Below, one piece after another: positions 16,494-24,230 of a stretch of DNA of 39,419 bases. Source of the DNA: Rhodopseudomonas pentothenatexigens (lineage in GTDB: Bacteria > Pseudomonadota > Alphaproteobacteria > Rhizobiales > Xanthobacteraceae); NCBI RefSeq assembly GCF_900218015.1, contig NZ_UFQQ01000037.1:1-39419 (forward strand), in the 5' to 3' direction. The notes below the pieces were generated by a model. That model did not search any database. It worked only from the letters and a program-made list of their open reading frames with translations, and was not told where the DNA came from. The translations under genes and the position numbers were made by a program. Within the stretch, counting starts at the first letter, position 1; every line of letters starts with the position of its first letter.

Positions 16494-17846
16494 CTACCCT
16501 TCAGGGGCGCCGGAAGCCAGATACTGCTCCAGCCAGTGGATGTGGTAGTCGCCGTCGATGATCGACGGCTCGCGAACCAGGGCGCGGAACAGCGGCAGCG
16601 TCGTCTCCACGCCGTCGACCACCATCTCGTCGAGCGCCCGGCGCAGCCGCATCAGGCATTCGCCGCGGGTCTTGCCATGGACGATCAGCTTGCCGACCAG
16701 CGAGTCGTAATAAGGCGGAATGGTGTAGCCCTGGTAGACCGCCGAATCGATCCGGATGCCGAGGCCACCGGGCGGGTGGTAGCGCGAGATCTTGCCGGGC
16801 GAGGGACGGAAGGTCACCGGGTTCTCGGCATTGACCCGGCATTCGATGGCGTGGCCGTTGAGGGTGATCTCGTCCTGGCTGACCGGGAGGTCGCCGCCCG
16901 CCGCGATCCGGATCTGCTCCAGCACCAGATCGATGCCGGTGATCATCTCGGTCACCGGATGTTCGACCTGGATGCGGGTGTTCATCTCGATGAAGTAGAA
17001 CTCGCCGTCCTCGTAAAGGAATTCGATGGTGCCGACGCCGAGATACTGCATGTCCTGCATCGCCTTGGCGCAGATTCCGCCGATCCGCGCGCGGGCCTCG
17101 GGGCTGATCACCGGCGACGGGCTCTCCTCCCACACCTTCTGATGCCGGCGCTGCAGCGAGCAGTCGCGCTCGCCGAGATGGATGGCGCCGCCGCGGCCGT
17201 CGCCGAGCACCTGGATCTCGATGTGGCGCGGCTTCTGCAGGTACTTTTCGAGATAGACCGAGGCATCGCCGAACGCCGCCTTGGCTTCATTGCCGGCGGT
17301 GGCGATCGCCAGCGCCAGGTCTTCAGCGGTATGGGCGACCTTCATGCCGCGGCCGCCGCCGCCCGCCGCCGCCTTGACCAGCACCGGGAAGCCGATGTCC
17401 TTGGCGATCGCCATCGCGTCGTCGTCGGGGCCGACGGCTCCGTCGGAGCCCGGCACCACCGGGATGCCGAGCCGCTTGGCGGTCTTCTTGGCTTCGATCT
17501 TGTCGCCCATCAGGCGGATGTGTTCGGCCTTGGGGCCGATGAAGTGCAGATTGTGGTCTGCGAGGATCTCGGCGAAGCGGGCGTTCTCGGACAGGAAGCC
17601 GTAACCGGGATGCACCGCGTCGGCGCCGGTGATCTCGCAGGCGGCGAGCAGCGCCGGCACGTTGAGGTAGCTGTCCTTGGATTGCGGCGGCCCGATGCAC
17701 ACGCTCTCGTCGGCGAGACGGACGTGCATCGCGTCGGCATCGGCGGTGGAGTGGACCGCGACCGTGGAGATGCCGAGCTCCTTGCAGGCGCGGAGCACGC
17801 GTAGGGCTATCTCGCCGCGATTAGCTATCAGGATTTTGTCGAACAT
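16494..17846 (-). CDS. accC: Biotin carboxylase, acetyl-CoA carboxylase subunit
   Basis: The product has 450 residues, the usual AccC length. It carboxylates the biotin on AccB using ATP and bicarbonate, the first step of fatty-acid synthesis. Visible features are the start [21 protein letters not shown], the ATP-grasp glycine loop [21 protein letters not shown], the [20 protein letters not shown] segment, the [14 protein letters not shown] active-site segment and the C-terminal [14 protein letters not shown] domain. It follows accB with 103 bp between that hold a palindromic element. This unusual gap could uncouple accC from accB expression. Confidence 0.98.
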   Translation of the reverse strand: MFDKILIANRGEIALRVLRACKELGISTVAVHSTADADAMHVRLADESVCIGPPQSKDSYLNVPALLAACEITGADAVHPGYGFLSENARFAEILADHNLHFIGPKAEHIRLMGDKIEAKKTAKRLGIPVVPGSDGAVGPDDDAMAIAKDIGFPVLVKAAAGGGGRGMKVAHTAEDLALAIATAGNEAKAAFGDASVYLEKYLQKPRHIEIQVLGDGRGGAIHLGERDCSLQRRHQKVWEESPSPVISPEARARIGGICAKAMQDMQYLGVGTIEFLYEDGEFYFIEMNTRIQVEHPVTEMITGIDLVLEQIRIAAGGDLPVSQDEITLNGHAIECRVNAENPVTFRPSPGKISRYHPPGGLGIRIDSAVYQGYTIPPYYDSLVGKLIVHGKTRGECLMRLRRALDEMVVDGVETTLPLFRALVREPSIIDGDYHIHWLEQYLASGAPEG

Positions 17847-17888
17847 CGGACTAACCGCCTTGTGAGGCCAAAGGGCGAAGGGCGAGTA

Positions 17889-17946
17889 GCGAATGGAAAG
17901 AGTAACGAAGCGAACGTCTATTCGCTAATCGTTACTCGCCATTCGC
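17889..17946. repeat. Palindromic element between accB and accC
   Basis: Nested complementary arms form one long hairpin: GCGAATGG (17889-17896) with CCATTCGC (17939-17946), AGTAACGA (17901-17908) with TCGTTACT (17929-17936), and AGCGAA with TTCGCT around the loop CGTCTA. The motifs GCGAGTAGCGAATGG and ATTCGCTA are unlike the flanking codon-rich DNA and look like a mobile REP-type intergenic repeat. Confidence 0.75.
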
Positions 17947-17949
17947 GTC

Positions 17950-18441
17950 TTACTCGATCACCACCAGCGGTTCGCCGAACTCGACCGGCTGGCCGTCTTC
18001 GACCAGGATCTGGGTGACGAGGCCGGCCTTCGGCGACGGAATCTGGTTCATGGTCTTCATCGCTTCGACGATGAACAGGGTCTCGCCGACGGAGACTCGG
18101 CTGCCGACATCGATGAACGGCTTGGCGCCGGGCTCCGGAGCCCAATACACCGTGCCGACCATCGGCGAGGACACGACGCCGGGATGCTTGGCGAGATCGA
18201 CCGACGCGCTGTCGACCGACGTCGCGATGGTCGCCGGCGCCGCCGCATAGGCGGTCGGCACCGCCGCCGCGATGCTGACGTTGCGGGCGACGCGCACGCG
18301 CAGGCCGGCCCGCTCGATCTCGATTTCGGTCAGGTTGGTCTCGTCGAGCAGCACGGCGAGTTCGCGGATCAGGGTGCTGTCGTTGGTCGCCGGGGTGGTG
18401 GTCGGCTCGGCGGCGGTTTTCTCTGCAGGCTGGCGGGCCAT
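17950..18441 (-). CDS. accB: Biotin carboxyl carrier protein of acetyl-CoA carboxylase
   Basis: The product has 163 residues. The N-terminal part (20-55) is the conserved [19 protein letters not shown] helix-strand region, followed by an Ala/Pro-rich linker (55-85). The C-terminal biotinyl domain has the [19 protein letters not shown] thumb region and the biotinylation motif VEAMKTMN with Lys129. It carries carboxybiotin between AccC and the carboxyltransferase. It follows aroQ by 38 bp, and accC lies downstream, the usual aroQ-accB-accC order of alphaproteobacteria. Confidence 0.97.
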   Translation of the reverse strand: MARQPAEKTAAEPTTTPATNDSTLIRELAVLLDETNLTEIEIERAGLRVRVARNVSIAAAVPTAYAAAPATIATSVDSASVDLAKHPGVVSSPMVGTVYWAPEPGAKPFIDVGSRVSVGETLFIVEAMKTMNQIPSPKAGLVTQILVEDGQPVEFGEPLVVIE

Positions 18442-18479
18442 GATGTGTCGATCCAGATGTCTTGAGTGAACGGGCGGGG

Positions 18480-18935
18480 TCAGGCCGGGGCGCTGGCGCC
18501 GATTTTGGCGGCGAGGCCATTGATGGCCAGCCGATAGCCGTCGATGCCGAAGCCGCACAGGCTGGCGAACGCGGCCTTGGCGATGAACGAATGGTGACGG
18601 AAGTCTTCGCGGGCGAACACGTTGGAGACGTGCACCTCCACTGTCGGGATCTGCACGCCGACCAGGGCGTCGTGCAGGGCGATCGAGGTGTGAGTGTAGC
18701 CGCCGGCGTTGATGACGATGCCTGCCGCCTTGTCGCTGCGCGCCTGGTGAATCCAGTCGATCAGCTCGCCTTCGCGGTTGGACTGCCGGCACACCGCAAC
18801 CAGCCCGAAACCGGCGGCGGTCTCGGCGCACAGCTTCTCGACGTCGGCCAGCGTGGCGCGACCATAGATTTCCGGCTCCCGGGTCCCGAGCAGATTCAAG
18901 TTCGGGCCGTTCAGCACGTAAATCGTCTGAGCCAT
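18480..18935 (-). CDS. aroQ: 3-dehydroquinate dehydratase, type II
   Basis: The product has 151 residues, normal for the dodecameric type II enzyme that converts 3-dehydroquinate to 3-dehydroshikimate in aromatic amino-acid synthesis. Motifs are [19 protein letters not shown] with Arg19 and catalytic Tyr24, [30 protein letters not shown] and EVHVSN with the catalytic His102. The Met at 18935 is used because the family begins [14 protein letters not shown]. It is probably the first gene of an aroQ-accB-accC transcript. Confidence 0.97.
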   Translation of the reverse strand: MAQTIYVLNGPNLNLLGTREPEIYGRATLADVEKLCAETAAGFGLVAVCRQSNREGELIDWIHQARSDKAAGIVINAGGYTHTSIALHDALVGVQIPTVEVHVSNVFAREDFRHHSFIAKAAFASLCGFGIDGYRLAINGLAAKIGASAPA

Positions 18936-19032
18936 CGAAAATTCCGGCAATATCTGCGAATCTGATCCAGCCGGGCGGGGCAACCCTTCGCACAGCCTGT
19001 CGGAATCCGGCGAAATTCACCTGATTGCGGGC

Positions 19033-19038
19033 CTTATA
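19033..19038 (-). promoter_or_regulatory. Possible -10 element upstream of aroQ
   Basis: TATAAG on the minus strand (within CCTATAAGG) lies about 97 bp before the aroQ start. No good -35 box is seen at the right distance, so this is weak evidence. Confidence 0.3.
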
Positions 19039-19173
19039 GGTAACCTCGGCGCTGAGGGGAAGCCTGAACAGGCTCACGGCATGGATGAAATGCCTGATGC
19101 TTTGGGCGAGGGGGGATACCCAAGCGGCGGGAATCGTTTGCAATCGACGCACCGTGGCATCGGCACCGGTCAA

Positions 19174-19197
19174 GGGGGCGGCGCGCATTCCGCCCCC
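19174..19197 (-). terminator. Hairpin after the DUF1236 gene
   Basis: An 8-bp stem GGGGGCGG / CCGCCCCC with an 8-nt loop lies 29 bp after the DUF1236 stop. There is almost no T tract, so it is a weak terminator candidate. Confidence 0.4.
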
Positions 19198-19225
19198 TCG
19201 CACCGGACCGGATCGCGGCCAGGGA

Positions 19226-19900
19226 TCAGATATCGAGGACCGCGACGATCTCCAGCGTGCGCGGGTCGACCACCACGATCTCGTCGCGCACCCGGAAGAA
19301 TTCGTAGCCCCGCCAGTCCGGATAGATGGTGATGATCTCGGCCGGAAGCGGGTGGAAACGGACGTCGCGGGGGACGCGCGTGCCGACCGAGATCGAGAAG
19401 TTGATGTTGGTCTGCGGCTCGACGCGCTGGTTCTTGATCACCGTGGTGATCTTGCTGCGCTGCTCGCCGGACAGCTTGGCTCGGGTGCCGGCCTGTCCCG
19501 TGGTGGTCGCGGATCCCTCGCGGTCGCGGTCGTTGTCGGCACTACGCTGGGCGTCGCGGCTGCGATCTTTGTCGGCTCCGCGCTGCATGTCCCGGTCACC
19601 ATCCCGACGGCTGTCGGCGCCGCGTTGCATGTCGCGATCACGGTCGCGGTCGTTGCCGGCGCTGCGGTCGATCGTGGGCGCTTCGCGGGACGCGCCGGAA
19701 CGATCGGAATCGGAGCGCTGCATTTGACTAGCGCCGGCCCCGGCGCCGCTACCGCTCGGGCTCGATGGCGATTGACCGACCGATGGCGCAGGGGCGCCGC
19801 CGCCGGCGCCGGTGGAACCTGAGGGTGACTGGGCGTGGACGGCCGTGCCGCCGGCGATCAGGGTCGCCGCGGCGACTGACAGCAACAAACGATGGTTCAT
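19226..19900 (-). CDS. Secreted DUF1236-domain protein with DRD-rich repeats
   Basis: The product has 224 residues. It has a signal peptide ([18 protein letters not shown]... ending VHAQS), a Ser/Gly/Pro-rich stretch (25-60), a highly charged repeat region (84-128, units around DRDMQRGAD) and a C-terminal DUF1236 domain (about 140-224) with [36 protein letters not shown] and [19 protein letters not shown]1236 proteins are common and often repeated in Bradyrhizobium relatives and are of unknown function. GGAGAG lies just before the ATG. An exact EcfG-type motif lies 30 bp upstream, so stress induction is likely. Confidence 0.88.
   Translation of the reverse strand: MNHRLLLSVAAATLIAGGTAVHAQSPSGSTGAGGGAPAPSVGQSPSSPSGSGAGAGASQMQRSDSDRSGASREAPTIDRSAGNDRDRDRDMQRGADSRRDGDRDMQRGADKDRSRDAQRSADNDRDREGSATTTGQAGTRAKLSGEQRSKITTVIKNQRVEPQTNINFSISVGTRVPRDVRFHPLPAEIITIYPDWRGYEFFRVRDEIVVVDPRTLEIVAVLDI
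19517..19651 (-). repeat. In-frame degenerate repeat in the DUF1236 gene
   Basis: This part codes for about three units of 12-14 residues ([30 protein letters not shown]) separated by DR-rich spacers. The DNA copies are diverged, so it is an old duplication rather than a fresh tandem repeat. Confidence 0.75.
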
Positions 19901-19930
19901 GGCGCTCTCCAGGTTGCCTGCCCGTGCCTC

Positions 19931-19955
19931 AACGGCAGGTCTGCGCCACTGTTCC
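19931..19955 (-). promoter_or_regulatory. EcfG-type promoter candidate of the DUF1236 gene
   Basis: On the minus strand GGAAC (19951-19955), 16 nt and CGTT (19931-19934) match the EcfG consensus exactly. The -10 element ends 30 bp before the ATG, an ideal distance for a short leader that still holds the GGAGAG ribosome site. Confidence 0.65.
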
Positions 19956-20171
19956 CGACGTACTGGGTTCCCTCGTCGAATCCCGAGTTTTGTTTTGTCG
20001 AACCGTCACAATCGGACTAAGCTGATCGCGCGTGTGAGGCTCTGCGGCGACTGCGATGCGGTCGCGATTCCGAAGGCTCGATTGATCCCGCGCGCGGCTT
20101 CAGCCTGAACCGATCGGCTTTGCGCATTCAGGCGTCTCGCGCTCCGTTAGTAGTTGCAGACCGGAGGTGTC

Positions 20172-20384
20172 ATGTCTCGCTACATCGTGCGATTTATGAA
20201 GGGCATCCTCGGTGAGAACGGTCGTCACGAGGAAGTCTGCCAGAGGCTGATCGAGGTCGATGCCGAGACCAGCGACGATGCCGTCGAACTCGCCAAGCGG
20301 CGCTTCTGCGAACAGGAACGGCTGCCGGAATGGTCTCTGCACGCCGATCGCGTCGACGTCGCCGAAACCGAGTTTCCGTCCTAG
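20172..20384 (+). CDS. Small conserved-looking protein of unknown function
   Basis: The product has 70 residues. A perfect GGAGG (20163-20167) lies 4 nt before this ATG, which is why it is preferred to an in-frame ATG 18 bp upstream. The protein is acidic and soluble: MSRYIVRFMKGILGENGRHE, then a helix rich in Glu/Asp with EVDAETSDDAVELAKRRF and a C-terminal WSLHADRVDV strand. The strand-helix-strand order and the phrase 'DDAVELAKRRF' resemble small alphaproteobacterial stand-alone proteins, but I recognise no named family. It is divergent from the DUF1236 gene. A possible promoter is TTGTCG-N17-TAAGCT (19995-20023). Confidence 0.75.
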   Translation: MSRYIVRFMKGILGENGRHEEVCQRLIEVDAETSDDAVELAKRRFCEQERLPEWSLHADRVDVAETEFPS

Positions 20385-20735
20385 CTCTCTTGCAACTCGT
20401 GAGCGCGCGTGCGGGATGTTGCGCGATCATCGCGCGTTCGGATCTGCCTTCGTTGTCCGAACCAGCGCGGGACGATCGCTGGATCCGCGTCCGCATGGAT
20501 CACATCGTACGGTTGCCCTGTGCATTTCTACAGTGTAGAAATGGCGGACCGTGGGAGCTGACAGCGTTGCGAGAGCTTCACACGGTGACATCGCGATCCG
20601 CTTCGCGATCTCAATCAGGCTGTTTGGCTAGACCGCTCTTACACTGGACCGCCGGTCTTGTTCAGTCTGCGGAGCACGCTGATGCGCGTGTCCGGGAGCC
20701 GACTCGTGACGCGAGGCTCGGATTGCGAGCGAACC
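20385..20735. other. Long leader upstream of the CDF/TetR pair
   Basis: This 351-bp non-coding stretch holds a GCGCGA-TCA-TCGCGC palindrome (20421-20435) after the small gene, and a perfect 19-bp palindrome at 20524-20542. No convincing gene or RNA is visible. A possible promoter overlaps the palindrome (TTGCCC, 17 nt, TAGAAA). Confidence 0.6.
20524..20542. promoter_or_regulatory. Perfect 19-bp palindrome, likely repressor operator
   Basis: ATTTCTACAGTGTAGAAAT is a perfect inverted repeat of 9 bp around one central base. It is AT-rich in a GC-rich setting and lies 193 bp before the CDF-like start. A dimeric repressor such as the TetR protein encoded downstream would fit. Confidence 0.6.
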
Positions 20736-21689
20736 ATGAGCGGACTGCTCTCCATTTTCGATCTGTCAGACGAACGCGGCGTGTTGAGAACCTCGATTGC
20801 CGTCACGTTCCTGATCTCCTTTCTCGGCATCGGCTTCGGGCTGTTTTCGGGATCGTTCGCGATCGCTTTCGACGGCGTGTATTCCCTGATCGATGCGGGG
20901 ATGAGCCTGCTGTCGCTGATCGTGGTCAATTTGATCACGTCCTACGCGGTGGCGGATCATCTGTCGCGCAAACTCAGGGAACGCTTTTCGTTCGGTCTCT
21001 GGCATCTCGAACCGATGGTGCTCGGGCTGAACGGCACCTTGCTGATCAGCGCGGCGGTCTACGCCTTGGTCACGGCCATCGGCAGCCTGTTGAGCGGTGG
21101 GCGCCACCTGGAGTTCGGCTGGGCGGTGATTTACGCGGCGGTGACGGTGATCGTCTGCGCGGGGATCGCGGCGGTCGAGTGGCGCGCCAATCGGAAGATC
21201 GGGTCCGAGTTCGTCAGGCTCGATGTGCGCGGCTGGACCATGTCGGCCGGGATCAGCGCCGCGCTGCTGATCGCCTTCATGATCGGCTTGGCCGTGCAGG
21301 GAACGTCATGGCAGTGGATTTCGCCCTATATCGATCCGGTGGTCCTGGCGGCGGTTTGCATCCTGATCATTCCGCTGCCGATCTCGACCGTGCGACAGGC
21401 GCTAGCGGACATCTTCCTGGTGACGCCGATCGACTTGAAGAAGCACCTCGACACGGTGGCGGCGGCTTTCGTCGCGAAGCATGGCTTCCTGTCCTATCGC
21501 GCCTACGTCGCGCGTGTCGGCCGCTCGAAGGAGATCGAACTCTACTTCATCGTTCCCGCCGACGCGCCTGCGCGAACCATCGGCGAATGGGACGCGTTGC
21601 GTGACGAGATCGGCGATCTGGTCGGCGACGACGGACCGAACCGTTGGCTGACCGTCGTGTTCACGGGTGATCCTGAATGGGCCGAATGA
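20736..21689 (+). CDS. Cation diffusion facilitator-like membrane transporter
   Basis: The product has 317 residues with about six membrane segments and a soluble C-terminal domain (about 215-317), the CDF layout. Residues 36-60 (GLFSGSFAIAFDGVYSLIDAGMSLLSL) match CDF helix 2, with Asp46 and Asp53, and FSFGLWHLEPMVLGLNG matches the conserved loop. The helix 5 metal motif (normally HxxxD) is not intact here: the matching region reads DVRGWTMSAGISAAL. Metal choice, or even metal transport, is therefore uncertain. The start at 20736 gives the normal N-terminus; an upstream ATG would add an odd Arg-rich extension. It is overlapped by a TetR gene. Confidence 0.8.
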   Translation: MSGLLSIFDLSDERGVLRTSIAVTFLISFLGIGFGLFSGSFAIAFDGVYSLIDAGMSLLSLIVVNLITSYAVADHLSRKLRERFSFGLWHLEPMVLGLNGTLLISAAVYALVTAIGSLLSGGRHLEFGWAVIYAAVTVIVCAGIAAVEWRANRKIGSEFVRLDVRGWTMSAGISAALLIAFMIGLAVQGTSWQWISPYIDPVVLAAVCILIIPLPISTVRQALADIFLVTPIDLKKHLDTVAAAFVAKHGFLSYRAYVARVGRSKEIELYFIVPADAPARTIGEWDALRDEIGDLVGDDGPNRWLTVVFTGDPEWAE

Positions 21690-22369
21690 GCTCGACCGCA
21701 GACGCGAAGCTGAACATCAAGGCCCGCGTGAGTTCCGGCCCGCGCGGTCTCGCCAAGCATGAGATCGTCGATACCGCAGTGAGGCTGATCGAGGAGGTGG
21801 GGGAGGCCGGCTTCAGCGTACGCAAACTCGGAGACCGAGTCGGCTGCGATCCGATGGCGATCCTCTATCACTTCAAGAACAAGGACGGCATGTATCGCGC
21901 GATGGCCGACGCCCTGGTGGCGAAGCTGTCACCCGTCGGCAGCGACCAGCCTTGGCAGGATCGGCTACGCGCCCATGCGCGCGATCATCGCGCGCTGGCG
22001 CTCCGATATCCCAACACGTTTCCGCTGCTGCAGAGGTTTCTCAACACCGGGGTTGCAGACTTCCCCCATATTGAAATGGTCCATCGTGCGCTTGCTGATG
22101 CCGGCGTACCGGACCAGGAGGCTCCCGCGGTGTGTCTCGCCTGGTACGCAGGCGTGATCGGCCTGTGCGCGGCGGAGATCAACGGGCTGGTACGGCCGGC
22201 TCGCGCCTCCGAAGTCGCGGAAATCGAGGCGCTGCCTGCCGCCGAGTTTCCGGTGCTGAGGAAACTGGCTCCCTCGTATCTGGCTCTCGAGAGCCAAGCC
22301 GTCTTCGAGATCGCCAACGAGCTCTTTATCCGAGGCTTGTGCGGCCAGCCGGGCCGCTCGCCCGACTGA
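21677..22369 (+). CDS. TetR/AcrR family transcriptional regulator
   Basis: The product has 230 residues. Residues 27-75 are the TetR DNA-binding domain, with FSVRKLGDRVGCDPMAILYHFKNKDGMYRAM as the helix-turn-helix region. The rest is a helical ligand-binding domain of the TetR_C type (HRALALRYPNTFPLL). The start overlaps the end of the transporter gene; GGTGAT 5 nt upstream supports 21677, though ATG 21686, which forms an ATGA overlap, is possible. Coupled expression suggests that it controls the transporter, probably at the 19-bp palindrome upstream. Confidence 0.9.
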   Translation: MGRMSSTADAKLNIKARVSSGPRGLAKHEIVDTAVRLIEEVGEAGFSVRKLGDRVGCDPMAILYHFKNKDGMYRAMADALVAKLSPVGSDQPWQDRLRAHARDHRALALRYPNTFPLLQRFLNTGVADFPHIEMVHRALADAGVPDQEAPAVCLAWYAGVIGLCAAEINGLVRPARASEVAEIEALPAAEFPVLRKLAPSYLALESQAVFEIANELFIRGLCGQPGRSPD

Positions 22370-22397
22370 CACGTTCTCCGCCGTCATGCCCGCGTCA

Positions 22398-22426
22398 AGA
22401 TCGCCGGCGCCGGCAACAGGCGATCT
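22398..22426. terminator. Hairpin between convergent TetR and dsbA genes
   Basis: AGATCGCC and GGCGATCT form a perfect 8-bp stem with a 13-nt loop between two converging genes. No T tract follows on either strand, so its role as terminator is only likely by position. Confidence 0.4.
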
Positions 22427-22448
22427 GAAAGCAGGCTTCCGATCGCGC

Positions 22449-23216
22449 TCAGCAGGTCTCCTTGCCGCAGCGTGCGGTGTTGATCTTCTGGCGCAGCGTG
22501 TCGAGGCCGACCGCGCCGACCACCACCTGCTTGCCGATCACGTAGCTCGGCGTGCCGTTCATCCCCATCGCTTCGGCGAGCTTGAAGCTCTCTTCGATGG
22601 TGGCGCGCACTTCCGGCCCGGCCATGTCCTTCTCCAGCCGCGCCATGTCGAGGCCGGCGTCCTTGGCCGCAGCCATCGCCCGCGCCTTGTCGGCCTGGCC
22701 GCGGCTGCCGAGCAGCTTCTGGTGGAAGTCGAGATACTTCTTGCCGCTCGGGTCCTGCATCCGCACCGCGATCGCGACCTGCGCGGCCTCCACCGAGGGC
22801 GGGCCGAGCACCGGGAATTCCTTCAGCACAACCTTCAGCTTCGGATCGCCCTTCATCAGTTCGAGCATGTCCAGCATCGCGCGCTTGCAGTAACCGCAGT
22901 TGTAGTCGAAGAATTCGACCATGGTGACGTCGCCGTTCTTGTTGCCGAGCGTGACGCCGCGCGGCGAATTGAAGATGGTGTCGGCGTTGTCCTTGATTGC
23001 GGCCTGATGCTTCTCGGCCTGGGCCGCGGCCTGCCGCTTGCCGAGCTCTTCGGAGGCTTCCTCCAGCACCTCGGGATGCGACACCAGGTATTCCTTGATG
23101 ATCGCCTCGATCTGGCTGCGCTGCTCGTCGGAGAATTTCTGCGCCGAGGCGACGGCCGGCGCGCCCACGAGGGCGAGCGCGATCAGGGCTGAGGCGAGCG
23201 GGCGGAACGACGGCAT
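22449..23216 (-). CDS. DsbA-family periplasmic thiol oxidoreductase
   Basis: The product has 255 residues. A signal peptide (MPSFRPLASALIALALVG...ASAQ) is followed by an N-terminal helical segment (28-80, KFSDEQRSQIEAIIKEYLVSHPE) typical of Com1/DsbA-like proteins, then a thioredoxin fold with FFDYNCGYCKRAM (Cys107, Cys110) and the cis-Pro loop GTPSYVIG. An insert of helices lies between them. It would form or shuffle disulfide bonds in exported proteins. Two extra Cys lie at the C-terminus (ARCGKETC). In many alphaproteobacteria this gene lies directly upstream of aroQ-accBC; here about 3.5 kb separates them. Confidence 0.9.
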   Translation of the reverse strand: MPSFRPLASALIALALVGAPAVASAQKFSDEQRSQIEAIIKEYLVSHPEVLEEASEELGKRQAAAQAEKHQAAIKDNADTIFNSPRGVTLGNKNGDVTMVEFFDYNCGYCKRAMLDMLELMKGDPKLKVVLKEFPVLGPPSVEAAQVAIAVRMQDPSGKKYLDFHQKLLGSRGQADKARAMAAAKDAGLDMARLEKDMAGPEVRATIEESFKLAEAMGMNGTPSYVIGKQVVVGAVGLDTLRQKINTARCGKETC

Positions 23217-23350
23217 GGGCGGATCCCTTCGGCGGGTCGATGCGGTGGAAAGCTGCGTATTCGAACGCTTCATAGCGCTTTTCACCGCCGATTACGCGGT
23301 TTTTGTGAACACGATCCGGCCAGTGCCTCGATCGTCGGCGCCGGACGCGA

Positions 23351-23386
23351 CGACGCCGGCGCTCGGGGCAGCGAACGCCGGCGTCG
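23351..23386. terminator. 11-bp inverted repeat after the peroxiredoxin gene
   Basis: CGACGCCGGCG (23351-23361) and CGCCGGCGTCG (23376-23386) pair perfectly with a 14-nt loop, 17 bp after the peroxiredoxin stop on the minus strand. There is no T tract. Confidence 0.4.
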
Positions 23387-23403
23387 CATGGGTGGGGGCT
23401 GCG

Positions 23404-24033
23404 TTACTTGATGGTGGTCAGGCGCAGATACGGCCGCGGCTCGTCCCAACCTTGCGGGAACGCCTTGGCGGCGGCTTCGCCCTTGAGCGACAGCGGGATG
23501 ATCACCTTGTCGCCCGGCCGCCAGTCGGCCGGGGCCGCGACGGTGTGCTTGTCGGCGAACTGCAGCGCGTCGATCACGCGCAGGATCTCGTCGAAATTGC
23601 GCCCGACATTCATCGGGTAGGTCATGGTCAGACGGATCTTCTTGTTCGGATCGATGATGAACACCGAACGCACCGCGGCGGTGTCGCTCTGGTTCGGATG
23701 GATCATGTCGTACAGCTTGGCGACCTTCAGGTCCGGATCGGCGATGATCGGAAATTGCAGGTCGGTCTGCTGGGTGTCGTTGACGTCGGCGATCCACTTC
23801 ACGTGTTCGTCGACCGTGTCGGTCGACAACCCGATCGGCTTGACGTTGCGCGCGGCGAACGGCCCGGCCAGCTTCGCGGTCTTGCCCATTTCGGTGGTGC
23901 AGACCGGCGTGAAGTCGGCGGGGTGGCTGAAGAAGAAGACCCAGGAATCCCCGATGAAATCGTGAAACGAGATCTTGCCCTTGGTGGTGTCGGCCGTGAA
24001 GTCGGGGGCAATATCGCCGATATGAAGGGACAT
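23404..24033 (-). CDS. 1-Cys peroxiredoxin (Prx6 type)
   Basis: The product has 209 residues, typical for the Prx6 subfamily, which reduces hydrogen peroxide and alkyl hydroperoxides. The peroxidatic Cys45 lies in HPADFTPVCTTEMG. The Prx6 features are the GLSTDTVDEHVKWIADV segment, the YDMIHP motif, RSVFIIDPNKKIRL and the long C-terminal extension beginning near YPMNVGRNFDEILRVIDALQ. No second resolving Cys is present. GGAG lies 9 nt before the ATG. No signal peptide is seen, so it acts in the cytoplasm. Confidence 0.95.
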   Translation of the reverse strand: MSLHIGDIAPDFTADTTKGKISFHDFIGDSWVFFFSHPADFTPVCTTEMGKTAKLAGPFAARNVKPIGLSTDTVDEHVKWIADVNDTQQTDLQFPIIADPDLKVAKLYDMIHPNQSDTAAVRSVFIIDPNKKIRLTMTYPMNVGRNFDEILRVIDALQFADKHTVAAPADWRPGDKVIIPLSLKGEAAAKAFPQGWDEPRPYLRLTTIK

Positions 24034-24167
24034 CGGTACGGTCTCCTGTCGGTTTGGTGAGTGCTGAGTCACGCGCCGAACGCTGATCGCGCGCGTGGAA
24101 GGATGGAGATCTCGTAGATGGAGATTCCGCACCGCAGGATCAAGGAACTCATCGCAAAAGCATCCGC

Positions 24168-24210
24168 AAAAACGGTTCGGACGGTGCATGATTTTCATGC
24201 ACCGCCCGAA
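24168..24210 (-). terminator. Terminator of the second BA14K-like gene
   Basis: On the minus strand, a 16-bp stem with one mismatch (24176-24191 with 24195-24210, core CGGTGCATGA / TCATGCACCG, 3-nt loop) is followed within a few bases by TTTTT. It lies 20 bp after the gene at 24231. Confidence 0.75.
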
Positions 24211-24230
24211 TGATACGTATCTCGATACGG

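Noticed and set aside
19108-19150. tRNA-like start (GGGGATACCCAAGCGG)
   Set aside because: No anticodon stem, no T-loop GTTCRANYC and no acceptor pairing downstream.
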